Shown in pieces: positions 20,438 through 34,132 of a stretch of 64,000 bases of DNA (positions are counted from its first letter, which is position 1; the number at the start of each line of letters is the position of its first letter). The notes beneath the pieces are model-generated. The model was not told the origin of the DNA and made no database searches. It saw nothing but the letters and a program-made list of their open reading frames with translations. The translations under genes were made by a program, and so were the position numbers. This DNA comes from Cristatella mucedo (Eukaryota > Bryozoa > Phylactolaemata > Cristatellidae): NCBI GenBank assembly GCA_009760855.2, contig WPIO01000013.1, positions 1,956,001 to 2,020,000 of the forward strand. Direction: 5' to 3'.

Positions 20438-23009
20438 GCTCCTGGTCCCCTGAGAAGCGCATTTTAGATGCCGCAGCTACTGGCTTGCTATTTATTGCCT
20501 TTGAGCGGAGGGCTTTGCTGTACAATACCGTGAAGCCAGTGCTACTTGCAGAATTTTTCGCTAATCCGTACATCAGTTTAATTCGCACGTTAGTCTAATC
20601 CGACAAACATTCGATGGAAGCAGATATTAGCGGACGGCTGGGCTTGAAAGGATAAACCATCGAAAACAATAGAAACCATCGACATTGCTGTACTTTTAAA
20701 GCGTCGCAACCTGGCACAAGTCACGAATGTTCAGACCGGTTCTTTAATAGCGACCCGGGTGTGTGGATGCGAGCCGGCATTCGTTGGTCAGACGTTACAG
20801 AAAGCGGGCGAAAACACTTGTAAGACAGACTTCAAAAAACCGGCCGCCTGATTTGAAGCGATGTTAGATGCCGTGAAATTCGTTAGTCCCGAGTGTGCCC
20901 ACACGTTTTCCAAGAGTGGCGGAATCTTGACCTTGACAGATGCCGGGCACGGCAGCTCGCTTCGGCGTTGCCAGCCGCCGCGTTCTTTCGGAGTCAATCC
21001 AGATGCTACTACGGCCTCCCTCCCCGTCACTCCGTATCGCGCCTAAATTCTCAAAATTTCACTAGGTGTTGGCGGCTTGATGCCAGGAGAAAAGCTGGTG
21101 CACTGGATAGCAGCATATGCGCACGCGATCGCGCGTCAGACGACTGCCGCTGCACCGCGGTTCAAGTACAGTTTCGCGGCTGGTTTCTCAGCCCTACTGA
21201 AAAAAGTGAATGAGCCGCGATGCGATCGCGTGCGTAGCTCCCGATCTCGGCAATTTGAGCCGCAGACTTGCCAAGCCACAATTTTGTTGCTATCGATGGG
21301 ACGCAGGAGTCCTGCGAACCGCCATCTTTCCCCGCCCCGCCCCCCCAACCCAGCTGCCGGCGACGGCTCAGAGCAGACGCTTCGACGTCGAGCTGTGCGC
21401 AGGCGTGACAGGGAAGCGGGCCGCTGATGGCGCCGATCTCGTCATGCCCAATCGCTAGTCCAAACTTGTGCCACCGCATTTTATAGGTGGAATTTTCCGA
21501 CGCTGACCAATTTGCTGGCTAATTGTTTTAACGCGTGGGCATCCGTCCCATCGGCTGGGCTAATGGCAGCATCCGGCGGGTCGTCCGGGCGCTGACACCT
21601 CAGCGCTCAGCAGTCAGCGTGAGCCTATTACGCTAGGTATATGCGGCAGGGCAGACGTGGGCAATGGAGGCTTGGTGAAAGAGCCGCACCGGAACCGCGC
21701 GCGCGTGGGTCTCTGTCGATCGCGACGCCGCCGAGGAGCGAAAAGGAAAGAGGCGTGCATAGCCGGCGGATCCTGCACGCCGAAGGCACTGGAGCAGGCG
21801 CGAGCGGCCACACATGTCCAGGCCTAGCGGCCTGTCAAACAAAAAGCGACGTATGACTCCACCCGCTCTGATTCGTTCCATTTCGAGCTGGGAGGCTATC
21901 GACTCGCAACTCGGCCGCCGGTCGACTCCGCCTGACCGGCCACAAACTGGCTGACTTGTCTTCAGACTCTTCGGCCGCCGGCTCTCGTCGAGGCCCCTTC
22001 CTGGCCCCTTTCGCAAAGGTTGTGGCACTTACCCGGAAGACGCCGCCGCCGCCCAGAAATCAATCTCAGCGCGGCTCGACGGACCGTCGCTCGACCGCCC
22101 GGCGTCGCGGACTCGGAGGAGCGCCGCCACCAATGCTCGATCTCTATTGGGTAGCTCGGTCACCGCCCCCCCCCCCCCCCCCCGCGGTTTAGCGGCTTCT
22201 GGCCGGCCGGCGAAAGGGTGAAGAGACACGTGGCGTGCTTTATTAGCTGAGCATTGCTTTGAAGCCGCCGGTGGCTCGGACCGCTCCCACGCTGGGGCTT
22301 GGCCGTACGAAAACGGAAGCCACGCTGTGCTGAAGTTTATCCTTTGAAGCATTGATCTGACGCGATTGGCCAAGTGAACGGCCCACTTCGGTGCCAGATA
22401 GGGCACAGCACGATTTCAAACGCTGCTCGCTGTTTCCGCGATCGATCGAGCCCACAGGCGACCGACGGGGCATGCAGGAAGTACAGGCGCTTCGAGCAGA
22501 AAGCCCGCTCGGCCTTCGGTGGTTTTCGACTTCAGCAGACTTCAGTGGGGATTTTACGTATATCTGCGAGGAAAAGCCACGAAAATAATCAGCTCAGCCT
22601 CGTAACTACGAATCTGAGGCTCGTAGCAGAAGAAGGTGGGGGAGGGGCTCGTTATCGCGCTGGGGCCAGCGATTGAGCACCGACGACTAAGGCTGGCGAC
22701 TAAGCTTAGGTCTCTAATGGCCCCAGGCACATAGCGACGGCTGCAGCTTTCAAGGAGAGTCTTGCTAGCGACAGCTGCTTGAAGTCGTCTGCTCAGACCG
22801 GGCACTCGGTCCGCCGAACAGCCTCGTGCGAATGTTTGAGTTTAGCCCCTTTGACCTTTGCTTCCGGTAGGCAGCTGGCTCGACGCTCCGGGTTGCCGGT
22901 CGACCGAGACCGTACGGCTGGCAACGAGCTCCACTCGGTCCATCGTAGCCAGCGAGCGGTCAAAGGGTCAAGGTCATCGTTTTACGGCCGGTCGCTAGCT
23001 GCCGAATGC
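20438..23009. other. Unassigned, partly CpG-rich region
   Basis: 21.1-22.3 kb is CpG-rich and includes a C homopolymer-like run near 22165-22183. No coding frame with a recognisable domain was found. Confidence 0.4.
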
Positions 23010-24280
23010 GATGTAACGTAAGTAGGCTCCGTCTGCAGCTCCAAAAAGGCAGCTTAAGACTAAATGGCCGCTTCGCAGGCGATTTATCTGTAGCCCACTC
23101 AAAGCCTGAGAAGCGGCTTTTGGCATCCATTTGGTGGCCATCGAGCATTCATCTCACGCAGCAAAGAGAAGGTGAGAAGCATAGCTGAGTCGGCAGGGTA
23201 GTTTAGGGAGTGTGTAGCGTGGAAGTAGAAGCTTAGTTGACTGGACCGCAGTCGGCAGCAGGGGAGAAAATGTCGTTGCGTGAGAATCGTAGAAGTTAGC
23301 TTCACAGTCTAGGAACTGCCTCGCAAAAGCTTTATTCACCACATTCGGACAACAGAAACAGGTAATTTGCCGTCCATGGTGAACTTGAGGGGGCGAGGAG
23401 GCTGAAACTGGTGTTGCAGTTCAGGCAGGTATGAAGTGGCTAAGCCGTGGCAGACCCTTGTGGGTCAACGTAAGAACTTTACTCTGTATTCGTTGATCAA
23501 CTGGGAGCCATCGAAGCTTACTCAGTAAAGGAGACACTGCTGAGCCTCTAGGATCTGTAAGCTAGCCTTGCAGTAAGCCATAGTAGTTGATAGCAAGCCA
23601 TAAAAGTTGCACTGGTCTAGTGGCTTTTTGGTAGCGAAGCCAAAATTTAATTGAAATAATCTAGCCAAGACAGAATCAGAGAGCTAGTTACATTAATTTG
23701 CAAGCCACCGTGGTAGATAGTCCCTAATCTAGATAGGGATTGGACGTAATGTAAAGCCTTGGATGTTGCCTTCCTAATCAATTTTCGGCATTTAGGCAGT
23801 GGCCACAGACGGCACCTTAATTCCGAGCACACGGGGACAATCACACAACAGCCTCAACTATTAGAATAGCAAAGTCTTCTCGTCAGCCACGCGTTTAGGA
23901 TGTCCTCTGAGTAGCATTTCATTTTATCTTCGCATAGTTCCGGAAATTAGTGGACATCCAGGATCAACTGTCTGCAAGGCAAGCATTTAGTTCATCAGTC
24001 GCTGCAGCGTACTCCAACGATTTAAAAGAGAAACAAAGTCAGCATAAAAGTAGCAGCCACTTCCGCGGGCCTCAGTCACTTTTCTCCTATGTTGAATACA
24101 TTTGAAGAACAGCAAATGACCGATGGTAGACCCATTTGAGAATCTACAGGTTACTGGTCTGACGGACGAGATCTGACTACCGCACGACGTGGATTGAACA
24201 ATTAACTTTGGTTCTAGCCCACCTACACAAAAATCTCGTTGGTCTTGCGCCGCCGCCATATATGAAGATTTTCAAGGTCT
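23010..24280 (-). mobile_element. Family B LINE, decayed
   Basis: From CTCCGTCTGCAGCTCCAAAA (3' end) through CCTGAGAAGCGGCTTTTGGC and GCAAGCCACCGTGG, to the palm region near 24.1 kb (GTCAGCATAAAAGTAGCAGC corresponds to the YADD surroundings). It is colinear with the copy at 7540 but with many indels and stops. Remaining open pieces are 23647-23844 and 23987-24259. Confidence 0.75.
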
Positions 24281-24834
24281 TTCTTGACCCCCTTTAATGA
24301 AATTCCGACTGCACCACTGCATCCGGTGGTGCTTTCTTTACAGGACATCTAAAGTGGCCTAAAACGAATCAAGTCCTCTTGCGGTACTATACACATGAAT
24401 TGCTATCACTTTTTAATTTACTTGACTCAAATGTTCAACCTGTTCATTTTGCATGCCATCATCCCATTCAGCCGGTTCATTGGACAGATCAATCGTTGTT
24501 CCACCGAAGACCCTGTGACAGTTCGCTTCGGATCGTGCTGGTTGGTTTACACTTGGCCCGAGGGAAAAGCCCACCGCCGCCGCCGCCACTGTCTACTTTA
24601 ATGGTTAGTGCAATGCTCGCAGTCAGCAAAGAAGCCCCTGACTATGTCTCAGTAAAATGCATATAAAAATTAGTAATCCATGGGTAAACCCGAGGTTTCG
24701 GCATCCGGCCCAACTCACGTGGAAGTTTGTTATTCACTAATTACCTATCTCAGGCCGAGTTTCTATTTATCTTCGAATTGCGCTTTAGTTTCAACAGTCA
24801 CCGCTAAGGCCACGGATATTTTTATGTTTGCTTA
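24281..24834. other. Spacer between two family B copies
   Basis: No gene or repeat recognised. It separates two same-orientation family B elements. Confidence 0.4.
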
Positions 24835-27800
24835 AGTATCTCCGTCTGTAACTCCACAAATACATAAAGACCATGTGGGTGTTACGCGGGAGAGTTTTTT
24901 AGAGCGCACTCACAGCCTACGCGGCTTTCGGTACGCATTCGGTTGCCAACAGACTTCGTCTCACGCAACAAAGAGTAAGTGGGAAGCATAGCAGAGTCAG
25001 GAGAGCCGGTGCGTTAGTGAGTAGTATGAAAGTAGCAGCTCAGGACCACTGAAAAGGATAAGCCATAGTCGGCAGTTGGATAGTAGTTGTCGTTCCATAA
25101 GAATTGTGGAAGCGAGTTCCACAGTCTAGGACTTGCAGAGCAAAAGCTTCTGTGGCCAACGATCTTTAAGCGGAGGAACGGAATAGCTAATTTATTGTCC
25201 ACACAGGACCTGAGGGCGCGAAGAGGCTGAAACTGATGCAGCAGTTCAGCTAGGTACGAAAGAGCCAATTCGTGGCGGGCCTTATGGGTCAGCGTAAGAA
25301 CTTTGTTCTTTATCCGTTGCTCAACCGGCATCCATCCCAGCTATTTTAGCAAAAAAGACACGTGCTCAAGCCTGTGGGACTTAAAGACTAGCCTTGCAGC
25401 CATATTCATAGTCTGCTGCAGTGCCCTAATAGCTTTCTCTGGTAGCCCAACCAAAAGGGAATTACAATAATCAAGCCCAGACCGAACTAAGGAGCTAGTT
25501 AAATTGTTTGCAAGCCACTGTGAAAGACAGCTCCTAATCTTGGATAGGGATCGGACGGGATGACTAGCTGTAGAAGCAATCTTCTGAACGAAGCTTTTAA
25601 AGTTGAGGATGCTGTCGAAAGCGACACCTAAATTTCGAGCACGTGGGGATGGTCGCACAACAGCATCACCTATTAGAAGAGCAACGCCTTTTAACCCAGC
25701 CACACGCTTAGGGTGTCCTATGAGCAGCAGTTTGGTTTTATCATCATTTAATTTCAGGAAGTTTTCCGACATCCAAGATCAAATATCGGCAATGCAAGCA
25801 TTCAGTTACTCAGTCGCTGCAGCACATTCAGACGGTTTGAATGACAAATACAACTGAGTATCGTCCGCATAAAAGGAATATTCTACTCCATGGGCCTTAA
25901 TCACTCTTTCCAGAGGTTGTTTGTGTATAAATGGAGAACAGCAAGGGACCGAGTACAGACCCTTGAGGGACTCCACAGGTGACCCTTCTCGTGTGTGGGA
26001 CCCAACCCCCACACGATTCAGATCGAACACGATCAGACAAGTACGATTTAAACCATGCCACTGCTTTTTCTGCCAGTTCGATCGTTGTTCTCAATTTTTT
26101 AAGCAGAACATCGTGATCAATGGTGTCGAAGGCAGCAGACAGATCTAGCAGAGCTAGGGCAGTGACATTCCCGTCGTCGTTGCCATTTAGAATGTCGTTG
26201 TTTACACGGAGATAGCAGATTTACTGGAGTGCTGTCTCTTGAAATCTGATTGAAATGTTTCCGACATTTCGTTATTTTGATGTGTTCAAGCAGCTGCTTA
26301 GCAACAACTTTTCAAGAATCTTTGAACAGAAAGGAAGAAGGGAAACTGTGTGATAGTTTACAATGACCTCCGTATCTAATCCAGACTTTTTAAGTATGGG
26401 TCGAACGATTGCCGATTTGAAGGACTTAGGACGACCCCTTTTCTCAGAAAAGCATTACAAATCTTGGTTATTGCACGGCTAAGTTGGTCTGCTAGTGAAG
26501 ACCACAGAGGTGAAGGTATAGGGTCTTCAGGAGACAAGCTTATTCTGCTAGACCTTATTAATGCAGCCACATTGCATGCAGAAACATCGGAGAAACTTTT
26601 AAGGAAGGTCACAGGTTGTGGAATCAAGATTGCTTTAGTCGGAGGGGCTTAATGGAGGCACGAATGTGCACAATTTTTTCAGTAAAGAAGGCTGAACACT
26701 TTTCGGCTGAGCCCTAATATCTGTGGAGTCAGACCTCACAGCATTTGCTAGTAAATAGTTTACTGTCTTATAAATCTGTTTAGGGTCCGACTGGCAGGAC
26801 TTCAGCTTTCTGATGAAAAAAGAAGCCCTGGTTTTTTTAAGCTTTCGGGTGTAAACTCGAAGGAAATCCTTGACATTGAATAGATCTGTATCAGACCCTG
26901 ATTTCTTGATACGACGTTCAAGCCTTCGCTTAACCCGGCGCATCTTTAGGAGTTTTTTTTGCAAATTTAAAGGAATCTCCACGACTTTGAACACTAATAC
27001 AATAAACGGAAGCATGCTTATCAAGAGCACTCCTGCGAGTCATGTTTATCGTATCAGTGAGGGTATCGAGGCTGCCGGTCGAGTCTGAATGCAGATCAAG
27101 AAGACATGCATCATAAACATATTTCAAAAACTTGTATATGTCAATGCTTTGTAAGTTACGTCGTTTGACAAGTTCGACGTTACCCTGTACGTACAAGGAA
27201 GCAGGAACAGTAAACAAGACCGAACAATGATCTGAGAGGGTCAGTGGGCAGACCAAAAGGTCACTGGGGAGAACATCCTTAGTGATCGCGAGATCTAAAA
27301 TGTGGCCACCAACGTGAGTGGTACGATTAACATGTTGGACCAAACCTAAATTCTTCAGACAGTCAAGAAATGAGCGGAGCTGGCTGTTGCTAGGGTTGTT
27401 AACGTGAATATTGAAGTCTCTAGCAATCAGTAACGGCCTGTCACACAACTATTTTAGTGAGGAACTCTGAAAACTCCTCTATAAACAAGTTTAGACAGCC
27501 AGAAGGAGGCCGGTATATCACAACAGTGAGAGGCATTGTCTTTGATGGAGACCTGATTGCAACCGATTCAAACTATGGCCCGTGGAAAAAAACTGCACAT
27601 CTTATAGCTAAAAGATTCGCGAACAACAATTGCAACCCCGCCACCAACCTTGTCAGAAAGCATGGACTGATAGAATGAGAACCCGGATGGAGTGATCTCA
27701 GAAATACAGCTACTGAAACAAGGCGTCATCCAAGTTTCGGTAAGCAGAAATGCATCTAGCCTCTTCTGGACCACCTGATTGCGGATAAGTAAGCCGTTGG

Positions 27801-28560
27801 TTTTTAGCGAGCGGACATTTAGTAGGCGAAATTTAAGAGGCTTTACAACGACTGGGCGACGGCAATGAACTGGCTTGTATTCACGTCGGCGTGTATCCGG
27901 CCTGGCTTACGCTGGCCCTTCAAATTTGAATTGGACCTTAGTAACGGCCACCGGTCGAAGTTTCACAACGTGCTGGTCTACGGCAAGTGGGCTACTACCG
28001 CAATAAGTGCTATTCAGCGCTTTAAACTTATGTGTCGTAATTTTGATAGTCGAGCTGTTGATAGGGTGAACGCAGGATGCAGGAAGGTTCTCACTGACCC
28101 TCCGGAGAAGGCCCGCCGGTAGGTATCGACTAATGGTGACATCGCACCTTATGCTAAGCAGGTCCTGTTTTGTGTAGCATATCTGAGGACAGCTCATCAG
28201 CTCATAAATAGTCACAGCGAAGATAGCAGCGGAATACCTGAAGGTATCACGGAGAAATCAGGTAAAGGTCCACAACACGCTAGGAGTCGCCCGAGGCCGC
28301 TTTTTAGCTCCGGGAGAAATGGTCATGCAGCAGTAATAGCAATCGCTGCCACGCACAGCTTGTGAGCGGAGTTATTCCCGATGGTGATCTGAGCCAGTGG
28401 CCTAAGTCTAGCAGCGGAGGCAGCACCCGGTCGCCGACCATGGCAGGCTATATGGCAACAACCTCGGGGCAGTCGCGAGGAAACAAGGCTCAAGCGCGAT
28501 TTCAACTCGCTTAGAGTGAAAGGCTTTACGCCCGAAGTGTTTAAATAGCAGGAGTGTGAA
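24835..28560 (-). mobile_element. Near-complete family B LINE (endonuclease + RT), decayed
   Basis: Read from the 5' end on the minus strand. An N-terminal segment (28215-27907) starts YTKQDLLSIRC. An APE-type endonuclease spans about 27860-27180, with LLNVRSLKTNG, LTETW, DFNIHVNN, the GGHILDLAITKD block and SDHCSVLF. A linker (27030-26640, Lys/Arg-rich) leads to the RT N-terminus (26627-26376) and palm (26094-25806, [17 protein letters not shown] and [14 protein letters not shown]). The thumb (25772-25341) and C-terminus (25331-25014) follow, then the 3' end at CTCCGTCTGTAACTCCACAA. Frameshifts and stops split the ORF into about eight pieces. The 5' limit is approximate. Confidence 0.85.
26930..27774 (-). 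pseudogene. Family B APE-type endonuclease domain
   Basis: Two frames together cover the endonuclease. 27774-27568 has the catalytic-Glu motif LTETW. 27448-26930 has the Asp/Asn motif ARDFNIHVNN and the terminal SDHC His motif. In this family the domain nicks target DNA to prime reverse transcription. The frame break between the pieces, near 27450-27570, disables this copy. Confidence 0.8.
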
Positions 28561-30331
28561 CTATCGATGGCTCAAATGCTAAACTACGCGACCGACCAGT
28601 AAGATAGAGGCTGAGAAACCTTGACACGCTGGTGGGAAACGTTTCCAAGTCTTAGTCACACCGCAGGTGGTGTTCGGTCGCGTCTGCATTTCTGAGTTGA
28701 CTGAGCGTCCGGGATATGAGGCTTCTCCAGAAAATCAGCTGTCGCTGCCGCACTGTCGTCTCTCATACATATTTAAGAAAGACGGAGCGCATGGAAGGAC
28801 GCGTGATCCATTCTAACCGACGTGTAAATAGGACCCGTGAAAATCTAGTCTCAGTTCCAAGAACCGAGTTTATCTAGTTTATAATTCGAAGACTTGCAAC
28901 TGACAATGTTACTGCAGAAATACTAATTGCTGGGTCCAAGTTTTCTTAGAGTAATGTCTGCGGCGTGTGCTGTTGTACTGAATTTAAAGTAATACACAGG
29001 CATCGAATTATAATGCAGCCGAAATGTATCGGCATATCAGGCTTACCTATTCTAGCTTGCTCTATATTCAGATCAACAAACGCTCGGCTATCCTCTGCCT
29101 GTCCACTTTATGACCCCGTTCGTTTAAGAAACTACTCATTACAAGATTTATTTCTCTATCCTCTCGACATTTGTTGTTAAAAAAACTGCTTTATTTTCGT
29201 CGGTGTGGGGGCAATCTGTTTTTCCCTTATCTAATATGTCCTTACGGTAAACTCATTTCTCATTCCTTCCTTTAATGCTGCACGCAGTTTTAGAAAACTT
29301 TCTTAAAATATATGACTATAAAAATCCAATTCTTTCTGAATGAAAGCCTAAAAAATAATCTCTGAAATAAGTGAATTTTTACCTGGTCATTACGATCATT
29401 TAATCTCAAATTGCTTTGTTTTGGATTCCCCATAATAAACTGCGGTTTTTTGTGTTTACCCAAAAATTGGGTCACCCAATTTTACTTTCACATTCTTGTG
29501 TAAATGGCCTCCAAAGATTTGACCCCAATAGACGGTGGGCCTGTTCACAAGTCACTGACTGGGTCTGTTTTGTAGGGGCAATTTTACTGAGACCACACAA
29601 GTGCTGGGTAAACCCGAACAAGCGTTGATTGTAATTTGGAGCCAAAGTCACGGTTTCGCGAAGTTTATTTAACTAATGGATTGCCGTGTCGCTCGAAACT
29701 ATCCTTGAGACTCGCTTTGCATTCTCTGTGGGAGATTTCTTCGTTCGACCGACGTCGAATGCTCTCTGTTTACATGACTCTTTCCATACCAGCACCCGGG
29801 TTCTACCAGTTTTATTCACGAGACCACTTCTACAGCTTTTTTAAAATCCTGCTTGATCTCTGTGAATAACTATGGGAGACTGTGAGCACACTGGCTACCT
29901 AAGTTAAGATCTTAGTAGCTCCCTACTTCTCTTTAGACAATGTTAAATGGCTGTAACACAGCATCAGTATGGCTTCTGGGAAAAGCCAGCCTCGACGCTC
30001 GATGCTAAATGCTGCAACTCGACGGGATTTTAAAAATCAACGAATTAATCCGGCCACATTTTTGTAAAGGGGAGGGTAAAGTCGGCGAACAATGAATAAC
30101 TGCAGCTTGCTGGACCTCCGGCAGGAAGTCGTGTGTGCATGTCCAACTGCTGCGGCAAGAGGTGGTCAGCAGCAGAGATGCTGTGTGCTGGTAATTTGCG
30201 CGCGGCAGCTCGATCTGTATGCGCAGACAATTTGCGGTCGTTCATTTAAAAAGAGTCGTCCGGCAGTCTTAAATACACTGTTACTTACACGTAGATCGCA
30301 TTCCCAGAGAGCCAAGACAGGCTCCATCACC
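28561..30331. other. No gene recognised
   Basis: AT-leaning, apparently single-copy sequence. The small frames have no motif. Confidence 0.45.
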
Positions 30332-31128
30332 ACGTGATAGAAATGTAGGTGTCATTTTCGACAGCTGCCTCAACTTTAAAAGCTTCATTCAGAAGATTGC
30401 TTTTACAGCTTGTCATCCCGTCCGATCCCTGTCCAAGATTAGGAGCTGTCTTCCACAGTGGCTTGCAAACAATTTAACTAGCTCCTTAGTTTGGTCTCGG
30501 CTTGATTACTGTAATTCCCTTTTGGTTGGGCTACCAAAGAAAGCAACTAGGCCACTGCAGCTGACTATGAATATGGCTGCAAGGTTAGTCTTCAAGTCCC
30601 AGAGGTTTGAGCACGTGTCTCCTTTGCTGAAATAGCTAGGATGGATGCCGGTTGAGCAACGGATAAAGAGCAAAGTTCTTACGCTGACCCACAAGGCCCG
30701 CCGCGAATTGGGTCCTTCGTACCTAGCTGAGCTGAGCACCAGTTTCAGCCTCTTCGCGCCCTCAGGTCCTGTGTGGACAATAAATTAGCTATTCCGTTCC
30801 TCCGCTTAAAGATCGTTGGCGACAGAAGCTCTTGCTCTGCAAGTCCTAGACTGTGGAACTCGCTTCCACAATTCTTATGGAACGACAACTACTATCCAAC
30901 TGCCGACTATGGCTTATCTTTTTCAGCGGTCCTGAGCTGCTACTTCCATGCTACTCACTACCGTACCGGCTCTCCTGACTCTGCTATGCTTCCCACTTAC
31001 TCTTTGTTGCGTGAGACGAAGTCTGTTGGCAACCGAATGCGTACCGAAAGCCGCGTAGGCTGTGAGTGCGCTATAAAAAACTCTTCTGCGTAACACCCAC
31101 ATTGTCTTTATGACTTAGTAAAGTTACT
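30332..31128 (+). mobile_element. Family B LINE, 3' third
   Basis: Starts abruptly within the RT (AGAAATGTAGGTGTCATTTT, the NLGVIFD block) and runs to the ORF end (CECAIKNSSA) and the 3' terminus ACCCACATTGTCTTTATGAC. It ends at TACTGACGTAGATACATACA, followed by (CATA)n. The frame at 30773-31093 is open. It is very similar to the copy at 24835 but on the opposite strand. Confidence 0.85.
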
Positions 31129-32317
31129 GACGTAGATACATACATGCATACATACATACGTGTTAGAGTGACGTTTTACCAGAGAATCAACGTTTCCATC
31201 ACGATGGAACGCGTATCAGACAGGCTACGTGTTAGAGCAAAGTTTTACCAGAGTATCGACGTTCCCAACAGCAAGCAATACGCATTAAATATCCGCTAAC
31301 CCTGTGCCAGCTGGTCAGTGCTAAAGCGCCGGTTTCTGCCGGCGTGCTGCCATGGTCGCGTCGTCTGCAGCCTCGTGTGACCATGACCTCGTTGGCCGTC
31401 TGGTTAACACTGCTAGCCCGCTATTATCTCGAAGATGGACCTCGGCATCTGTATTTGAAACTATTTTCACGTTTAGGAAAATCTCATAAGCAACGCACTA
31501 TCAGCTGAATGTCACACAGATGCTGCGGTTAGATTAGGGCTCGCTACAGCGACCTTCGACGTTCAAACCGAAATTACTTAAAATCCGCCAATTATAGCTT
31601 AAGTTCTTATATACCGCTCGAGAAAAGTTCGCTCGATGAACGAGACGATTCCGTGAAGGAATAGGCAGTCATAAGGTCACACGCACCGAAAGACTGTAGG
31701 AATGCGAACGAGTCTGCTAACTATCATCGTCCGACAATTTGTCGGGGAGCAGCGAAACGCTGTGCTGCCAATGAGCCATTCGTACATTTCAGAGCGAACG
31801 CAGCCGAAAGTCACGTGCTGTGGTTTTCGTACTTCGCTTGCTCGTAGCTGAAAAATGGGGTCTGGATGTGCCCTCTGGCTAGGAGAAAGCTGGAACTCAT
31901 TTAAGAGATACAGTAATTCCCCTTACAAGAACTAACAGATGTTCCGGCGAGGGTTGGTGTGAGTTAACTGATCAGTCTGCTGAGCCGTAAATGGCTAAAT
32001 TTGGTAACGGCGAATACTGGCCTCTTTTGCCAGCGGCCTTGCTGTAGCCGGTTTCCAATCACACCGAATCAGCTCTGGCATTGAGAGTGACTTCGCAGCA
32101 GCAGAGAGACAAAAGCTTTTAAAGGCAATTCATATCAATAACGGATCTCGTCTTAAATGGCTGGCCAAGATTATGAAGTTTTTACAATGTCTAAATCAGA
32201 CGGCTCAAAAAATAGCCAGTCGGAACACTAGTGCGGATGAGCATCAGGGCAGTTTCAGCTCGAAAGAGGACCACTGAGTGCCAATGCCAATCCTGGAAGT
32301 ATGAACTAATCACTAGC
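31129..32317. other. Unassigned; contains a 69-bp imperfect duplication
   Basis: CGTGTTAGAGTGACGTTTTA at 31159 recurs as CGTGTTAGAGCAAAGTTTTA at 31228, and similarity continues into CAGAG(A/T)ATC(A/G)ACGTT. No coding frame is supported. Confidence 0.5.
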
Positions 32318-32405
32318 CTTTGCAGCAGATGTAAAGTGCCCAGAAATAGATTGAGTTATCAGAGGGCGCTTTATCAAGTGCATTATTATTATTATTATTG
32401 TTATT
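32318..32405 (+). mobile_element. Tail-only family A insertion
   Basis: GCAGATGTAAAGTGCCCAGA, AATAGATTGAGTTATCAGAG, GGCGCTTTATCAAGTGCATT, (ATT)n. No RT sequence upstream. Confidence 0.8.
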
Positions 32406-32517
32406 AGCCACCTCACGCATGGCGGTCGTGCGAGCCACCGCCTTGGCAGAACCTCTGAGCAGGCTTCGGTCAGATTCAGTTGCATCTTCTGGTCTATTGC
32501 TAATGAACACTAGATAC

Positions 32518-32608
32518 TAATAATAATTATAATTATTATGTATTTTATATAGCGCCCTCAAAGAGCTCAATCTCTTTCTAGGCACTTTACGTTTGCAGCA
32601 ACGGAAGA
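32518..32608 (-). mobile_element. Tail-only family A insertion, inverted
   Basis: TAATAATTATAATTATTATG, TATAGCGCCCTCAAAGAGCT, CAATCTCTTTCTAGGCACTT, ACGTTTGCAGCA. It faces the preceding tail. Confidence 0.75.
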
Positions 32609-32636
32609 TAGGCCTCTCGCCGAGCGCACCCAGTAT

Positions 32637-34127
32637 TAATAATAGTGATAATGATAATACCCTTGAAAAAGCACCCTCAGAGAATTCAATCTTTTTCTTG
32701 ACGCTTTACATTTGGTGCAAAGCGAACACGATCAAAATGTGAATGGAAATATCACGCTTGATAAAAAACATGAATAACATGGTTAGGGGTGACATGCACA
32801 GGGTCAGCATGTAAGTGTGGTTAGTGGCAGCATGCAACAGTGTCAGCGCGCATAAGCACATGAAGGACGAATCACAGGGACCCAGTAAATGCTGTCATAA
32901 ATAGGAGCATTCATAATTTATTTTTAAATCTGGTTACATCGGGGATGTCGTGCCGCAAGTTGGGAGTGAGACTTTGGTATCATACGTACTAAATGCACGG
33001 ACTCCAAAGGATTTGAGGTTTGTACGATGTATAGGTAAACTGCTAGTTTCCAAAACGCTGGTGGCACGATTGTTTGCATAGTGGGGGAGTAGATCTGATA
33101 GTTAGGCTGGCTTAGCTAAAGAATGAAGGGACCTGAAAATGAGCGACAAAAGCTGGAATTCGATCCGTTGCTTGACTAGGAACCAGTGCATTTGGAGAGA
33201 AGCTGTGTGATGTGGCAACTGCGACGCTCACGACAGACAAGCCTAGCTGCAGTTTTGCACTAGCTGTAAGCACCTGATTGCACATGCCAGTAGACTAGCG
33301 AGCAGTGAGTTACGGAAGTCAATACGGGATGTCACTAATGCGTGAACCAACTTAGATGTGGTATCTCTGTCTAAACAAGCCCGTTTTTTAGCAATCTTGT
33401 GTAGCTCAAAGTGGGCCAACTTCATTGTAGAGCCGATGTGGTCGCCTAACGAAAGGTCACTTTGGAGAGGACATCTAGATTTCGTGCAGATTCAAGAGGA
33501 GATATGCTGGCAGAGCCGATTTTAAGCGTTAGCCTTTCCAATTTCTGAATCACACTTGGTTCGCCAATTAATAGTAAGTTAGTTTCATTATCATTTAAAT
33601 TTAAGAAAATTTGCTGTTATCCATGTGAGGATGTCATTAATACATGCAAGGAGCGAGTTGAAAGAATTCGACCTGTTCGAAGGCAGGGAGGGATCAAAAC
33701 AAAGGTACAAGTATCAAGTACAAGTGTACTAAGTGTCATCCGCATAAAGGAGATAGCCTAGATTGTGCTTGGCAATCACATCGGCAAGAGGGAGAGTATG
33801 AACCGTAAAAAGAACCACAATCAGCAGGGAGTCCTGTGGTATCCCATATTTCAGAGGTACCTCAGATGATCTACGTTCATTCACATCAATACTCTGTAGT
33901 CTCCCACTGAGATAGGTCCTGAACAATTGCAGAGCAGTTCCAGCTATGCCCAGACGAGAAGAGAAGTGCTCAAGAAGGACTTGGTGATCGATAGTATCAA
34001 AAGCTGCCGAAAGATCGAGCAAAACAAGCAGGGAAACTCTATCCATGTCTGCATTCCTAAGTAGGTTGCTGTACATCCGAAGCAATGCTGACTCTGTGGA
34101 GTGATCTGAAGCCCGACTGAAACTTAG
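32637..34127 (-). mobile_element. Family A LINE, 5'-truncated
   Basis: Runs from the (AAT)n tail at 32637 through the 3' UTR and RT to 34127. The RT palm frame 34136-33729 contains STESALLRMYSNLLRNADMD, LLDLSAAFDTIDHQVLLEHF, a Q-D-S variant of the GVPQGS motif (YGIPQDSLL) and YLLYADDT. The PQGS Gly is replaced by Asp. Downstream it is frameshifted, and a 10-bp insertion disrupts the codons after YADDT. The 5' edge coincides with an 18-bp tandem repeat. Confidence 0.85.
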
Positions 34128-34132
34128 AGGAG

